DNA of 64,000 nucleotides from Clostridiales bacterium (GTDB lineage: Bacteria > Bacillota > Clostridia > Christensenellales > UBA1242), in the NCBI GenBank assembly GCA_918262735.1, contig CAKJYJ010000002.1:1-64000 (forward strand), given 5' to 3'. The position numbers were made by a program, and so were the translations under genes. The notes under the pieces were generated by a model. The model did no database searches and had not been told where the DNA came from. It saw only the letters and a program-made list of their open reading frames with translations. Each line of letters opens with the position of its first letter. Position 1 is the first letter of the stretch. Shown here in pieces: positions 45,462 to 53,081 of this stretch.

Positions 45462-45483
45462 GAATCCCAAAATTGATAAATTA

Positions 45484-45705
45484 TTAGTTTGAAATGCCTT
45501 TTTCCCAAAAATACATATCTATTATTTTCATTGGTGGATATAATATCCCTAATTTCTTACATAAATCTTTAATATCTTTTTCATTGCTTTTAGCAAATTC
45601 AATTATTTGTAATACACTTCTTTTACTCAATGCACCAACTATATTATTTTGTTTAAGTGCCTTAATAAAATATCTATCATAAACTGTACCCCTTGTCAAG
45701 GACAT
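45484..45705 (-). CDS. small hypothetical protein truncated at its 5' end by the tet insert
   Basis: 73 residues as read, but the first ~7 residues (MSLTRGT) derive from the 20-bp direct repeat at 45681-45700 and no ribosome site precedes the ATG. The real N-terminus is probably lost. The remaining ~65 residues ('YDRYFIKALKQNNIVGALSKRSVLQIIEFAKSNEKDIKDLCKKLGI') are helical, ending 'MYFWEKGISN'. Not recognised. Likely a disrupted gene of the original element. Confidence 0.4.
   Translation of the reverse strand: MSLTRGTVYDRYFIKALKQNNIVGALSKRSVLQIIEFAKSNEKDIKDLCKKLGILYPPMKIIDMYFWEKGISN
45681..45700. repeat. 20-bp direct repeat, left copy
   Basis: AAACTGTACCCCTTGTCAAG, identical to 48485-48504; the two copies bracket the IS3/XRE/tet segment. 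It includes the complement of the tet promoter -35 box. Confidence 0.85.
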
Positions 45706-45707
45706 TT

Positions 45708-46043
45708 TTATTTATTTGTTCTAGGGAACGTCTGTTTGTCTACTTTACAACTTACAATCCCCTCTAATGGATAAATCCCTGTTGTGATATACTCATAATA
45801 CTCGTTAGGTGACAACTTTGCCAACTGCCATTGATATCTGCTATTATTATAATAATCCATCCAGTCATCCACGATTGCTTTTACCTCACGATATTTGCTA
45901 CATTCACTAACATCTATCTCATCCTTCATATGTCCAAAAAAGCTTTCCTGTGGTGCATTATCCCAACAGTTTCCTTTCCTCGACATCGACTGTCTTAGCT
46001 CTTTGTCACTCACTAATTGAATAAATCTGGTGCTGGTATAATG
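45708..46043 (-). pseudogene. IS3-family transposase OrfB, C-terminal fragment
   Basis: About 110 residues matching the end of an IS3-family DDE transposase: 'HYTSTRFIQLVSDKELRQSMSRKGNCWDNAPQESFFGHMKDEI' (third catalytic Glu in 'QESFFGHMKDE'), then 'DWMDYYNNSRYQWQLAKLSPNEYYEY'. The first two thirds, including the first Asp residues, are missing. The open frame continues upstream to 46250, but those codons are the wrong frame of an XRE gene, so that N-terminus is spurious. GC content is higher than in neighbouring genes. Confidence 0.85.
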
Positions 46044-46180
46044 ACATCCCTTTCCCAATTCGATAGCGCCTGCCGGGTAACATTTAGTTCCCCGGCTAAT
46101 TCCTCCTGTGTCATTCCCGATTGTGTCCGCAGATGACGTATTTGCTTTCCTGTTGTAATATCCGTCTGTTCCTGGTTCAA
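46013..46180 (-). pseudogene. truncated XRE-family regulator (N-terminal HTH)
   Basis: 55 codons from a TTG start at 46180, preceded by GGAGG with a 7-nt gap. 'GKQIRHLRTQSGMTQEELAGELNVTRQALSNWERD' is a complete XRE helix-turn-helix. The frame then runs into the IS3 fragment and stops. In the intact form this would continue for another 100 or more residues. It lies between the tet gene and the transposase fragment, all on the minus strand. Confidence 0.8.
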
Positions 46181-46261
46181 AATAGTTCCTCCTCTCTGAT
46201 ACTGATTTTATCAATGATATTTCGCAATAGCCAGCAATGAACACTTGCATTGCGCAAGACG

Positions 46262-48181
46262 TTACATTATCTTCTGAAACATATGGCGAACCTTATCTAA
46301 CCGACTATTTGGGCGGCGAGGTTGTACTACAGGTTCCCCTGAAGTTTCCTGATACCCTTTCAATTCTGTCAAGCAAACGCTTCTTCCATTTGTATAGAAA
46401 TTCAAATCACTTTTGTATTCCCCAATCCGTCTTGCTGGTATTTCTCCAGTTATGATCGCTTCATTATTTTTTATTGAAGTTGTTTCAATTACCGCATCGT
46501 ATTTCACAGCATCATGATAAGCCCGTGAAAGATATTCCTGCGGTGCAAACAGGGTAAAAGAAAGATAGGGTTCTAAAACCTGTGTTCCTGCTTTTTTTAA
46601 TGCCAGTTCCAGCACAATGGGCGCAAGAAAGCGGAAATCTGCCGGAGTACTGACCGGGCTGTAGTAAACACCATATTCAAAACAAATTCTGCAATCTGTT
46701 ACCTCCCATCCATACACTCCCTGCTCTAATCCATACCGAATCCCTTCCATAACTGCGTTTTGAAAGCTTTGGTTTAAATAACCGAGAGACACTTTACTTT
46801 CATATTCTGTTCCGCTTCCAACAGGAAGAGGAGTGACAGCCAAACCAATCGACGCCCAAAAGGGATTTGGCGGTACTTCAATATGAATTGTATAATGAGC
46901 CTCTTTTCGTGGTCTCTCCATATAAATAACGGTAGGCTCTTTTATTGCTACCTCGACACTATATTTTTCATTTAATAAAGAACAAACAACTTCCAATTGT
47001 ACTTTCCCCAAAAAGGAAAGAATGATTTCATGAGTGACAGGATCAATCACAAAGCGCAGAAGCGGATCAGTATCGGCAATCTCTGTAAGGGCATCCAGCA
47101 ACACTTCCCTTTGCTCTGCTTTGGCTGGCTCTATCGTTGTCCTAAAAAGCGGCAGGGGATTATCCGTCCATGCCTTGCGTGGCAATAGTTTTTCATCTCC
47201 CAGAACATCATTTAGTTTTAATGTATTGTCAGATAAAATAACAATCTCCCCGGAATCAGCGGTGTCTGTTGGGACGATTTCTCCATCAAATGGAATTGAC
47301 ATCTCTGTAATTTTAATTTTTTCCTTTTTTGACAGAAGAATCGTTTCCCGTAAACAAAGCGTACCGCTATACAGCCTTAAATAGCAACGTCGTTTTTTCT
47401 GCTCGGTATATTCAATTTTAAATACATACCCGCACAGTTCCGATTGACAGTTATCTGTTTTCGATGAAAAAATATCTGTGATTACATCAAGCAATTTTTT
47501 TGTTCCGATATTCTCTTTTGCGCTTCCATGATATACCGGAAAAAAAGTTCCCTGCTGTACCCTTCGCTTTATTTCTTCCTGAAGTTCCCGCAATGTCAAA
47601 GGCGCTCCTGAAAGATATTTTTCTAAAAGATTATCATTCCCGGCAATCACAGCATCCCACTTTTCAAAATCCGCAACGTCGGAAAGTGTTAATTCTGAAA
47701 ATAAATGAACTTCCTGCATAACCATCATATCTTCTGTCAATTTTTCTCTGATATTTTGATAAGTCTGTGCAGGAACAAAGCCTTCCTGATCGATTTTATT
47801 GATAAAAATAATGGTTGGTATCTTCATCTTCCTCAGCGCATGGAACAGCACTCTGGTCTGTGCCTGTACTCCATCTTTTGCAGATATTACTAAAATCGCT
47901 CCGTCCAGAACCGATAAAGAGCGGTACACTTCTGTTATAAAGTCCATGTGTCCCGGTGTGTCTACAAGATTCACTTTGTACTCTTTCCAGTGAAAAGATG
48001 TAACGGCAGCCTGAATGGTAATTCCCCTTTGACGTTCCAAAGCCATAGAATCCGTTCTTGTTGTGCCTTTATCTACATTGCCCGGTTCCATGATTGCCCC
48101 GCTTGTATACAGCAAGCTTTCTGTCAGTGTTGTTTTTCCTGCATCAACGTGTGCAAGAATGCCAATATTGATTATTTTCAT
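46262..48181 (-). CDS. ribosomal protection tetracycline resistance protein (Tet(M)/(O)/(W) family)
   Basis: 639 residues, the exact family length. EF-G-like GTPase: G1 'AHVDAGKTT' (10-18), switch regions 'RGITIQAA', G3 'DTPGHMDF', G4 'NKID'. The C-terminal part carries the family's '[22 protein letters not shown]', '[15 protein letters not shown]' and '[14 protein letters not shown]' segments. These proteins release tetracycline from the ribosome using GTP. The leader retains the classic attenuation layout and a consensus promoter, so the gene looks functional. I cannot fix the allele by eye; it resembles tet(O)/tet(W)/tet(32) about equally. Codon use and GC are higher than in flanking genes, marking recent transfer. 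Confidence 0.95.
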   Translation of the reverse strand: MKIINIGILAHVDAGKTTLTESLLYTSGAIMEPGNVDKGTTRTDSMALERQRGITIQAAVTSFHWKEYKVNLVDTPGHMDFITEVYRSLSVLDGAILVISAKDGVQAQTRVLFHALRKMKIPTIIFINKIDQEGFVPAQTYQNIREKLTEDMMVMQEVHLFSELTLSDVADFEKWDAVIAGNDNLLEKYLSGAPLTLRELQEEIKRRVQQGTFFPVYHGSAKENIGTKKLLDVITDIFSSKTDNCQSELCGYVFKIEYTEQKKRRCYLRLYSGTLCLRETILLSKKEKIKITEMSIPFDGEIVPTDTADSGEIVILSDNTLKLNDVLGDEKLLPRKAWTDNPLPLFRTTIEPAKAEQREVLLDALTEIADTDPLLRFVIDPVTHEIILSFLGKVQLEVVCSLLNEKYSVEVAIKEPTVIYMERPRKEAHYTIHIEVPPNPFWASIGLAVTPLPVGSGTEYESKVSLGYLNQSFQNAVMEGIRYGLEQGVYGWEVTDCRICFEYGVYYSPVSTPADFRFLAPIVLELALKKAGTQVLEPYLSFTLFAPQEYLSRAYHDAVKYDAVIETTSIKNNEAIITGEIPARRIGEYKSDLNFYTNGRSVCLTELKGYQETSGEPVVQPRRPNSRLDKVRHMFQKIM

Positions 48182-48218
48182 GTGTCATCCTCCATTCACA
48201 GCCAAAAAAGGCATAAAA

Positions 48219-48253
48219 ATCCCCAGCAGCAAAATACTCTTACCGCTGGGGAT
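48219..48253 (-). terminator. tet attenuator hairpin
   Basis: ATCCCCAGC(AGC) near 48219-48230 pairs with CCGCTGGGGAT (48243-48253). On the minus strand it is followed by T-rich sequence before the tet gene, as in tet(M)-type transcription attenuation. Confidence 0.8.
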
Positions 48254-48283
48254 TTAATCTTTGGACATACACATAAAAGACAT
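48254..48283 (-). CDS. tet leader peptide (shortened)
   Basis: ATG-TCT-TTT-ATG-TGT-ATG-TCC-AAA-GAT-TAA encodes MSFMCMSKD, 9 residues, ending just before the attenuator stem. The tet(M) leader peptide is ~28 residues and reads through its hairpin; here it stops before it. Same position and Met/Cys-rich start. No strong ribosome site seen. Confidence 0.55.
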   Translation of the reverse strand: MSFMCMSKD

Positions 48284-48332
48284 ACGCCAACAGACGCTTG
48301 TCACTTGTCTTACTATGTCAATATATAAGGCA

Positions 48333-48437
48333 AAAGTATTCTTAAATAGGTACAAAAAACCAAGCCCTTGTTCCAAAGGACATCCCAAAGTTTTTTGTTC
48401 CCACTATTTGGTTATAGTTTTATTTAAGAATACCCTG
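48333..48437 (-). promoter_or_regulatory. tet leader inverted repeat
   Basis: TATTCTTAAATA (about 48336-48347) is complementary to TATTTAAGAATA (about 48421-48432), with CAAGCCC/GGGCTTG-type and CCAAA/TTTGG pairings inside. It corresponds to the conserved tet(M) 5' leader. Confidence 0.7.
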
Positions 48438-48473
48438 CCGCATATTTTTTAACTCCTTTTTGGAAATATCATG

Positions 48474-48503
48474 ATTATAACACTAAACTGTACCCCTTGT
48501 CAA
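48474..48503 (-). promoter_or_regulatory. tet promoter
   Basis: Minus strand TTGACA (48498-48503), 18-nt spacer, TATAAT (48474-48479). Both boxes perfect. The -35 lies inside the right 20-bp direct repeat. Confidence 0.85.
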
Positions 48504-48504
48504 G
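48485..48504. repeat. 20-bp direct repeat, right copy
   Basis: AAACTGTACCCCTTGTCAAG, identical to 45681-45700. Confidence 0.85.
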
Positions 48505-48578
48505 CATTGAACATTACAATTTATGATTTCTTCAACGATCCAGTTTTCAAAGATAATGAGTTAGAAGGAACATACTAA
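48498..48578 (+). pseudogene. 3' fragment of an XRE-family regulator
   Basis: In the plus strand the frame reads 'CQALNITIYDFFNDP' and continues to 'ELEGTY' and a stop at 48576-48578. 'L(C)QALNIT..DFF' is the typical C-terminal part of a small XRE repressor domain. Everything before Cys is lost at the edge of the tet insert. Marks the right junction of the insert in a phage- or element-encoded repressor gene. Confidence 0.65.
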
Positions 48579-48586
48579 TAGGGCAT

Positions 48587-48620
48587 AAAAAAGACCGACA
48601 TTTTTTGTTGGTCTTTTGTT
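48587..48620. terminator. bidirectional terminator
   Basis: AAAAGACCGAC / GTTGGTCTTTT stem between the XRE fragment and the convergent 48626 gene. Confidence 0.85.
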
Positions 48621-48625
48621 TTTCG

Positions 48626-48949
48626 TTATATTGTTTGTTCTTTATCTGGAATGTAAATTTTATCTCCAACTTTAACTGCTTTATAGGTTATGCCATCAAT
48701 TTCATAAGTTATATTTTCTGGTTTACCATCAGCATTTGCTCGTAAGATAAAATGCTCATTATCTGGTTCTGCTTTTGTTATGTTCACATCTAAAAACTTT
48801 TCGTCATTAGATATTTCAATAACTTTAAGTCCTTTTTGTATGCAGTATGAACTTAACTGCCACATTTTTTCAAATAGTCCATTTGTGTCCATAATGAAGC
48901 AATAGTTATCTTCTGGACAATATCCTGTAATTCTAAAATAATTTGTCAT
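48626..48949 (-). CDS. hypothetical protein of the plasmid/ICE-like block
   Basis: 107 residues; AAGGAG precedes the ATG. Mixed alpha/beta: 'YFRITGYCPEDNYCFIMDTNGLFEKMWQLSSYCIQKGLKVIEIS' then a beta-rich C-terminus ('ITYEIDGITYKAVKVGDKIYIPD'). No family recognised. Last gene of a minus-strand operon running from 52380. Confidence 0.55.
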   Translation of the reverse strand: MTNYFRITGYCPEDNYCFIMDTNGLFEKMWQLSSYCIQKGLKVIEISNDEKFLDVNITKAEPDNEHFILRANADGKPENITYEIDGITYKAVKVGDKIYIPDKEQTI

Positions 48950-48961
48950 TTTCTTTTCTCC

Positions 48962-50272
48962 TTATATTGCAATTTGCATTACTTTTCTATTGGCGTAAGG
49001 TAGCCATATTTTATTTACAAATTCAAGTATTGCATCAGTTGGTTTTGTATCGTGTTCAGCATAACATTGAAGTACTTTGTGTGTTTTTGGTGAATATTCA
49101 AGTGTTACGAGTGGTGTTTCTGGATTATCTTTTGTTCTTACAAAGAATATAAGTGTTTCTTCACGAGCAAACTTTTGGTCATAACCCATTCTGCCAACAC
49201 AGTGATGTAATATATTGCCTTCATTTATTAAATCTTTTGGACTTTTTGCAATAATGCACACATAGTTTTCTTTTAGATTTCTTTGCAAATTTGTGTATTT
49301 TTTAGATACGGATGCAAATTTTTCATATAATTCTTTTCTAATCTTTGCATCTTCTTCAGCTTGTTTAGTGTGATATTCATCTATTCTAATGTTATGCCAA
49401 CGCATAAACTGTTTTGGAAATCTATTTTTTTCTATGTTCATATCTAGTCCAAGATATTCACAAGCTCGTAAATAATCTTCATACATAGGTATAGAAATAT
49501 CTTGTTTTACCAAGTATTCAACAAGTTTGGTTAAATCTTTTGCAAACACTTCTTTTAAGTGTCTGTAATTATCTTTTGAACGAAGTGCATATTTTAGTTC
49601 TTCCAATCTATTAACTTCTTTAACATTTCTATTTTGACTATATGCTTTAAGTATTGCATTAGTATAGTAATAGTGGTTTTTAATGCTTTCTTTGTTTTTG
49701 TATAACCATTTGCAGAAATTTTTATCTTTTTTGCACTTTTTTAATATTGTTTGTCTAGTTGCTAAGTCAGAAAGTCCACATTTAACTAATAACTCAGTTT
49801 GTGGATATTGTTCATATAATCTTAGATATTTCATAAAATCTGTATATTCATATTGTTCAAGTGCTGAATACTTATATTCAGGTTGAGAAAGTATAAATTC
49901 TTTGTTTATAACTGGCGTGTATTTGTTGAAATATTTGTCATCATTATAACCCCAATCATAGTCGTACCATTTTGGATATGATGTTAGTTTTTCTCTATAC
50001 CAGCCAACAACATAGTATCCCATAGTAATTCCAATATCTTGAAGCCAAACTTTATTGCTATGAATACCGTGAACAATAACTTGTTTGCAATACCATTTTT
50101 TGTATTTATTTCTTACTGCAACAGTAACTGAACATAGTTCTTTGTTATACTTTGTATAGTAAGTATAAAATCTCGTATGACCATCTGGTTTAGGATAAAA
50201 TTCTTTATCTTTTTTCTGTATAAGATTTAACATATATTTTGGTATTTTTCTTATGTTTGTATCTGTAATCAT
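48962..50272 (-). CDS. PcfJ-like protein
   Basis: 436 residues. The PcfJ signature is clear near residue 350-385: 'LINEGNILHHCVGRMGYDQKFAREETLIFFVRTKDNPETPLVTLEYSPKTHKVLQCYAEHD'. Upstream are helical regions with many Tyr/Lys. PcfJ proteins are encoded on conjugative plasmids and ICEs of Bacillota, usually next to PcfK as here; biochemical role not established. AAGGAG precedes the ATG. Ten bases separate it from pcfK, so the two are co-transcribed. Confidence 0.85.
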   Translation of the reverse strand: MITDTNIRKIPKYMLNLIQKKDKEFYPKPDGHTRFYTYYTKYNKELCSVTVAVRNKYKKWYCKQVIVHGIHSNKVWLQDIGITMGYYVVGWYREKLTSYPKWYDYDWGYNDDKYFNKYTPVINKEFILSQPEYKYSALEQYEYTDFMKYLRLYEQYPQTELLVKCGLSDLATRQTILKKCKKDKNFCKWLYKNKESIKNHYYYTNAILKAYSQNRNVKEVNRLEELKYALRSKDNYRHLKEVFAKDLTKLVEYLVKQDISIPMYEDYLRACEYLGLDMNIEKNRFPKQFMRWHNIRIDEYHTKQAEEDAKIRKELYEKFASVSKKYTNLQRNLKENYVCIIAKSPKDLINEGNILHHCVGRMGYDQKFAREETLIFFVRTKDNPETPLVTLEYSPKTHKVLQCYAEHDTKPTDAILEFVNKIWLPYANRKVMQIAI

Positions 50273-50282
50273 AATAAACTCC

Positions 50283-50870
50283 TTATTGTAATTTCACTTT
50301 GCCATCAAATGCGACAGCTATTGTTTTTAAGATATATTTATCAAATGTTTCATTGTTATTTGAAATAACTTCACCAGTTGAAGTATCGACTTTTCGACCA
50401 GCTATTTCTTTCATAGGTGGTATTTCTTCTTCAACTTCAAGTTCTTCATCTTGACATTCTTCTTTTTCAGGTTCAGTTATAAAGTCAAATAAACTTGGTT
50501 GTTTTGGTTTTTCTTTAACTTCAACTTTTGGTGTTTCTTTCTTAATTGGTTTTGGTGGTTCAAATTCAGTTCCATCAAGGTTGAAAAGTTTTCCTTGTAT
50601 TTCATCTTCTTCAAAGTAGTGAATAGCCCAACCAAACACAGTTTTATCATCAATACACGCATAACTCTTATTTTCAGCCATTTTCTTAGCTTCATTTGTT
50701 GCATATATAAAGAAAGAGTCCAAGTCCTTTTTAGATAGCAACTGCTTGCCATCTTTTTCGACTTGAACTCCATTGTTTATTTTGTCTGCTAGTATTTCAC
50801 TAGCATTTTTTTCAAGATATTCTAATATGCGTTTTTGTGATTCATCTTTAGCTTCTAAATTTATTTTCAT
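50283..50870 (-). CDS. PcfK-like protein
   Basis: 195 residues. N-terminal PcfK domain: 'RILEYLEKNASEILADKINNGVQ...FFIYATNEAKKMAENKSYACIDDKTVFGWAIHYFEEDEI', with the hallmark 'FGWAIHYFEED'. A Pro/Lys/Glu-rich linker (~105-150) and a short C-terminal helix follow. Always linked to PcfJ in mobile elements; function unknown. TAGGAG precedes the ATG, and the start overlaps the end of the upstream gene by 23 nt. Confidence 0.85.
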   Translation of the reverse strand: MKINLEAKDESQKRILEYLEKNASEILADKINNGVQVEKDGKQLLSKKDLDSFFIYATNEAKKMAENKSYACIDDKTVFGWAIHYFEEDEIQGKLFNLDGTEFEPPKPIKKETPKVEVKEKPKQPSLFDFITEPEKEECQDEELEVEEEIPPMKEIAGRKVDTSTGEVISNNNETFDKYILKTIAVAFDGKVKLQ

Positions 50871-51078
50871 TTTTCACTCCTAATAATTTATTAAACGGAC
50901 AATCTTTCCACACTCTCTTACATTCTTTTTTTGGAGTAGGCAACACTTTCCATTTTTTATTTGTTTCTTTTTCTAATTGGTGTTTTTCAAAGAGAGCAAG
51001 ATAATATGAATTGGTATATCTTGCTTTTCTCTTATGACAAACTTTGTATCCATATAGTTTATTTATTGTTAGTTTCAT
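50848..51078 (-). CDS. small basic hypothetical protein
   Basis: 76 residues, very basic and aromatic ('KLYGYKVCHKRKARYTNSYYLALFEKHQLEKETNKKWKVLPTPKKECKRVWKDCPFNKLL'). It contains several Cys/His that could bind a metal. Its start overlaps the stop of the upstream gene (TAATG) and its end overlaps pcfK, so it is translationally coupled on both sides. Not recognised. Confidence 0.55.
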   Translation of the reverse strand: MKLTINKLYGYKVCHKRKARYTNSYYLALFEKHQLEKETNKKWKVLPTPKKECKRVWKDCPFNKLLGVKNENKFRS

Positions 51079-51494
51079 TAGCCAATTCTCCTAATTCCAC
51101 CACCAAAACTTTGAATAATCACATCACCAAATTCTGAGCAATAGTCATCATCTTTATTCCAGACATAAGCCATTGCATAGAAGTTTTTCCCTTGATAAGT
51201 TCCAATCAAGTCATACCATTCTTCTTTGTAATCAGTAACAATAAGAAAGTCATAAAACTCTCCAATTTCTGTTATTTCGTGAGTGATTGCATATACAGTG
51301 CAGTTGTATTTTTCTTCAAGTTCTTTTTTCTTTTCAATAAGCTCAGGGTATTGATAAGCCCAATATCCTCCAAATTGTTCAAACATACAAACATCATTAT
51401 TTTGTTTGAAACCATTTATATAATCTTTGAAAATGTCTAATTTTTTCATTATTTCAATAGCTTTTTCTTTTCTTTCTTCAATAGTTGTATTCAT
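51078..51494 (-). CDS. hypothetical protein linked to ArdA
   Basis: 138 residues from the ATG at 51494, with AAGGAG 9 nt upstream; a longer start at 51521 would overlap ardA and lacks a site. Helical N-terminus ('EERKEKAIEIMKKLDIFKDYINGFKQ') then an alpha/beta domain ('YNCTVYAITHEITEIGEFYDFLIVTDYKEEWYDLI', 'FGDVIIQSFGGGIRRIG'). Proteins of this kind are frequent beside ardA in mobile elements. Function unknown. Confidence 0.6.
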   Translation of the reverse strand: MNTTIEERKEKAIEIMKKLDIFKDYINGFKQNNDVCMFEQFGGYWAYQYPELIEKKKELEEKYNCTVYAITHEITEIGEFYDFLIVTDYKEEWYDLIGTYQGKNFYAMAYVWNKDDDYCSEFGDVIIQSFGGGIRRIG

Positions 51495-51510
51495 ATTTTT
51501 ATTCTCCTTA

Positions 51511-52059
51511 TTATCTAACAATTTCTAAAATGCCTGTTGATATTTCTTCAGCATAATAATCGCCCATGTATTTTCCATAAGCTTCAAAATCTATAAAATT
51601 TTCAATTTGTTCAGGGATTTGGTATCCACAACAGTCAAACATTTCTCGTCCGTAGTCAGACCAGTCATATCCTTTGTAATAGTGAATATCATCATCCCAA
51701 CGACTTCCATTATCATTTACAAGTTGTTTGAAGTCGTCAAAGTTTCTAACTTCTAAATAAGCATTCATCAAATCATATTTGTAATCATTATCAATTACAT
51801 CAGCTTCTTGTAGAAGTTCAAATAAATCTTTAGGGTGGGTATAGTCCCAATTACAACAATCTGAAGGTAGTCCGTCAATGTCTTGAATAAACAATTCTTC
51901 ATCAATACCTTCAAGGTCAAATCCTTCTTTTTTAAGTTCATCTTCAATTTCTTCATAGCTAGAATAGTCAGACAAATCTAGCCATTTTGAACCTAAAGCT
52001 CTGTTATTACATTCGTTGTATGAACCCCAAGATCCAATTACAATACTAATGTTATTCAT
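51511..52059 (-). CDS. ArdA-like antirestriction protein
   Basis: 182 residues, strongly acidic. N-terminal 'SIVIGSWGSYNECNNRALGSKWLDLSDY' is the usual ArdA opening (GxWxxYNxG...G.W.DL). The C-terminal part 'IENFIDFEAYGKYMGDYYAEEISTGI' matches the ArdA 'DFEAYGRD' motif. ArdA dimers mimic DNA and block type I restriction enzymes, protecting incoming elements. AAAGGAG precedes the ATG. Presence supports transfer of this block between strains as DNA. Confidence 0.85.
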   Translation of the reverse strand: MNNISIVIGSWGSYNECNNRALGSKWLDLSDYSSYEEIEDELKKEGFDLEGIDEELFIQDIDGLPSDCCNWDYTHPKDLFELLQEADVIDNDYKYDLMNAYLEVRNFDDFKQLVNDNGSRWDDDIHYYKGYDWSDYGREMFDCCGYQIPEQIENFIDFEAYGKYMGDYYAEEISTGILEIVR

Positions 52060-52080
52060 ACTTTTAATCTCCTTTTAATT

Positions 52081-52380
52081 TTAATTTAGAATTCTAATCC
52101 AGATGTGATAGTCAACTTCAATTTCAAGTTCGATTAGTTGACCTTTTTCGTTTTCAAATTCGATTTCTTCATATTCGTAGAAACCACCTTTGAATTCGTT
52201 AGTTGTATTGATAACTGGGTGTAGTGAGTTCATTACATCTTCATATCTATGTTCAACTTGATTGCCATTAACATCTTTATATTTAGTGATTAAGTCATTG
52301 CCATCAAGTATTCCATAACCAGTAAATCTGTAAGAACCTTTTTTACTATATCTAGTTATTCCATACTTTACTTTCTTCAT
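52081..52380 (-). CDS. hypothetical protein, first gene of the ardA-pcf operon
   Basis: 99 residues, beta-rich: 'KVKYGITRYSKKGSYRFTGYGILDGNDLITKYKDVNGNQVEHRYEDV' and an acidic 'EYEEIEFENEKGQLIELEIEVDYHIW'. AAGGAGG precedes the ATG. No known domain. All genes from here down to 48626 are closely spaced and read leftward, so it is probably the promoter-proximal gene. Confidence 0.55.
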   Translation of the reverse strand: MKKVKYGITRYSKKGSYRFTGYGILDGNDLITKYKDVNGNQVEHRYEDVMNSLHPVINTTNEFKGGFYEYEEIEFENEKGQLIELEIEVDYHIWIRILN

Positions 52381-52468
52381 CTTCTTTTCCTCCTTATATT
52401 AAATTTGCCTTTTGGCAGCGGACAACTAGCATATTTCGGTAAGAAGATTTTAGATTAGTGTTTTAATG

Positions 52469-52577
52469 TAGTAGTCAACGAAAAAAGAATAAAATATTGT
52501 ATTGAAATAAAAAAAGACCAGGTTAAAAACCTAGTCAAATAAATTGTTTAAGCAATATTTTATTCCGTTTACTACTA
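52469..52577 (-). promoter_or_regulatory. large inverted repeat with internal terminator (operon leader or element end)
   Basis: GTAGTAGTCAACG and GAATAAAATATTG (52469-52500) pair with CAATATTTTATTC and CGTTTACTACTAC (52551-52577). Inside lies GAC.AGG / CCT.GTC (about 52515-52537) with A/T-runs, a terminator on the minus strand. Possible attenuator for the ardA operon or a terminal repeat. Confidence 0.6.
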
Positions 52578-52697
52578 CGAGAATTATGCTACAAAAGTCC
52601 ACAACAAAAGCAAATATATAAGGAGTTTTGTAATTCAGTAAGAATAATTTAGCAATAAAAAAACTGATAATTCCACGAGGGTTTTATCAGTCTCACT

Positions 52698-52788
52698 TGG
52701 CGGAGAAAGAGGGATTTGAACCCTCGCGCCCTTTTACAAGCCTACTCCCTTAGCAGGGGAGCCCCTTCGACCTCTTGGGTATTTCTCC
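52698..52788 (-). tRNA. tRNA-Ser(GCU)
   Basis: Minus strand: acceptor GGAGAAA / TTTCTCC, anticodon stem CTCCC/GGGAG with loop CTGCTAA (anticodon GCT), long serine-type variable arm, T-arm GAGGGTTCAAATCCCTC, discriminator G and encoded CCA (52698-52700). Decodes AGC/AGU. Confidence 0.95.
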
Positions 52789-52933
52789 ATATTATTTAAT
52801 TTTACAATGTTTGATGAAATTACGCAATTGGTTGGGCTCCCCTGATAAGTAGCAGGGGGCGACGGCGTTTAGAAAACAATCCAGTGAATTGTTTTTAGCC
52901 CAAAGCCACGAAGCAAATTTTTTGCTATAGTGT

Positions 52934-52957
52934 CTTCGACCTCTTGGGTATTTCTCC
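52934..52957 (-). repeat. 24-bp partial copy of the tRNA-Ser 5' end
   Basis: Identical to tRNA bases 1-24 (52765-52788). Between the copy and the tRNA lie ~145 nt with a GCTCCCCTG / CAGGGGGC hairpin (near 52836-52860) that echoes the tRNA anticodon arm. A remnant of tRNA duplication or of an integration site. Confidence 0.8.
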
Positions 52958-53081
52958 ACAAGCATTTTGCGATATTGCAAAATTACTCTCTTAAAATATC
53001 ATAATTGAGGGTATATGTCAATAAATTTTGAAAAATATTAAAAATTGGGTTTTGTTACAAGTGGGGTTTGATTGTTGGGTT

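Larger units (their letters stand above)
37028..45480 (+). mobile_element. inovirus-like (filamentous phage) prophage module
   Basis: A unidirectional set of ten genes with the diagnostic Zot/pI ATPase (43047), an HUH rolling-circle initiator (44256), membrane-anchored virion candidates (40092, 42187), a candidate ssDNA-binding protein (39655), a LexA-like repressor (37353) and two large hairpins after rep. Zot plus Rep within ~8 kb is the accepted signature of inoviruses. No tail, head, terminase or relaxase gene is present. A large serine recombinase is adjacent and divergent. The limits given are those of the gene set; exact att sites are not identified. No certain major coat protein was found. 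Confidence 0.7.

Noticed and set aside
45708..46250. 180-residue ORF reading through IS3 fragment and upstream
   Set aside because: The first ~69 residues are the wrong frame of an XRE gene; the correct XRE frame starts with TTG at 46180.
52698..52957. tRNA-Ser as the attachment site of the large serine recombinase
   Set aside because: Large serine integrases usually do not use tRNA sites, and no matching 24-mer was found at the left end of the element near 35 kb.
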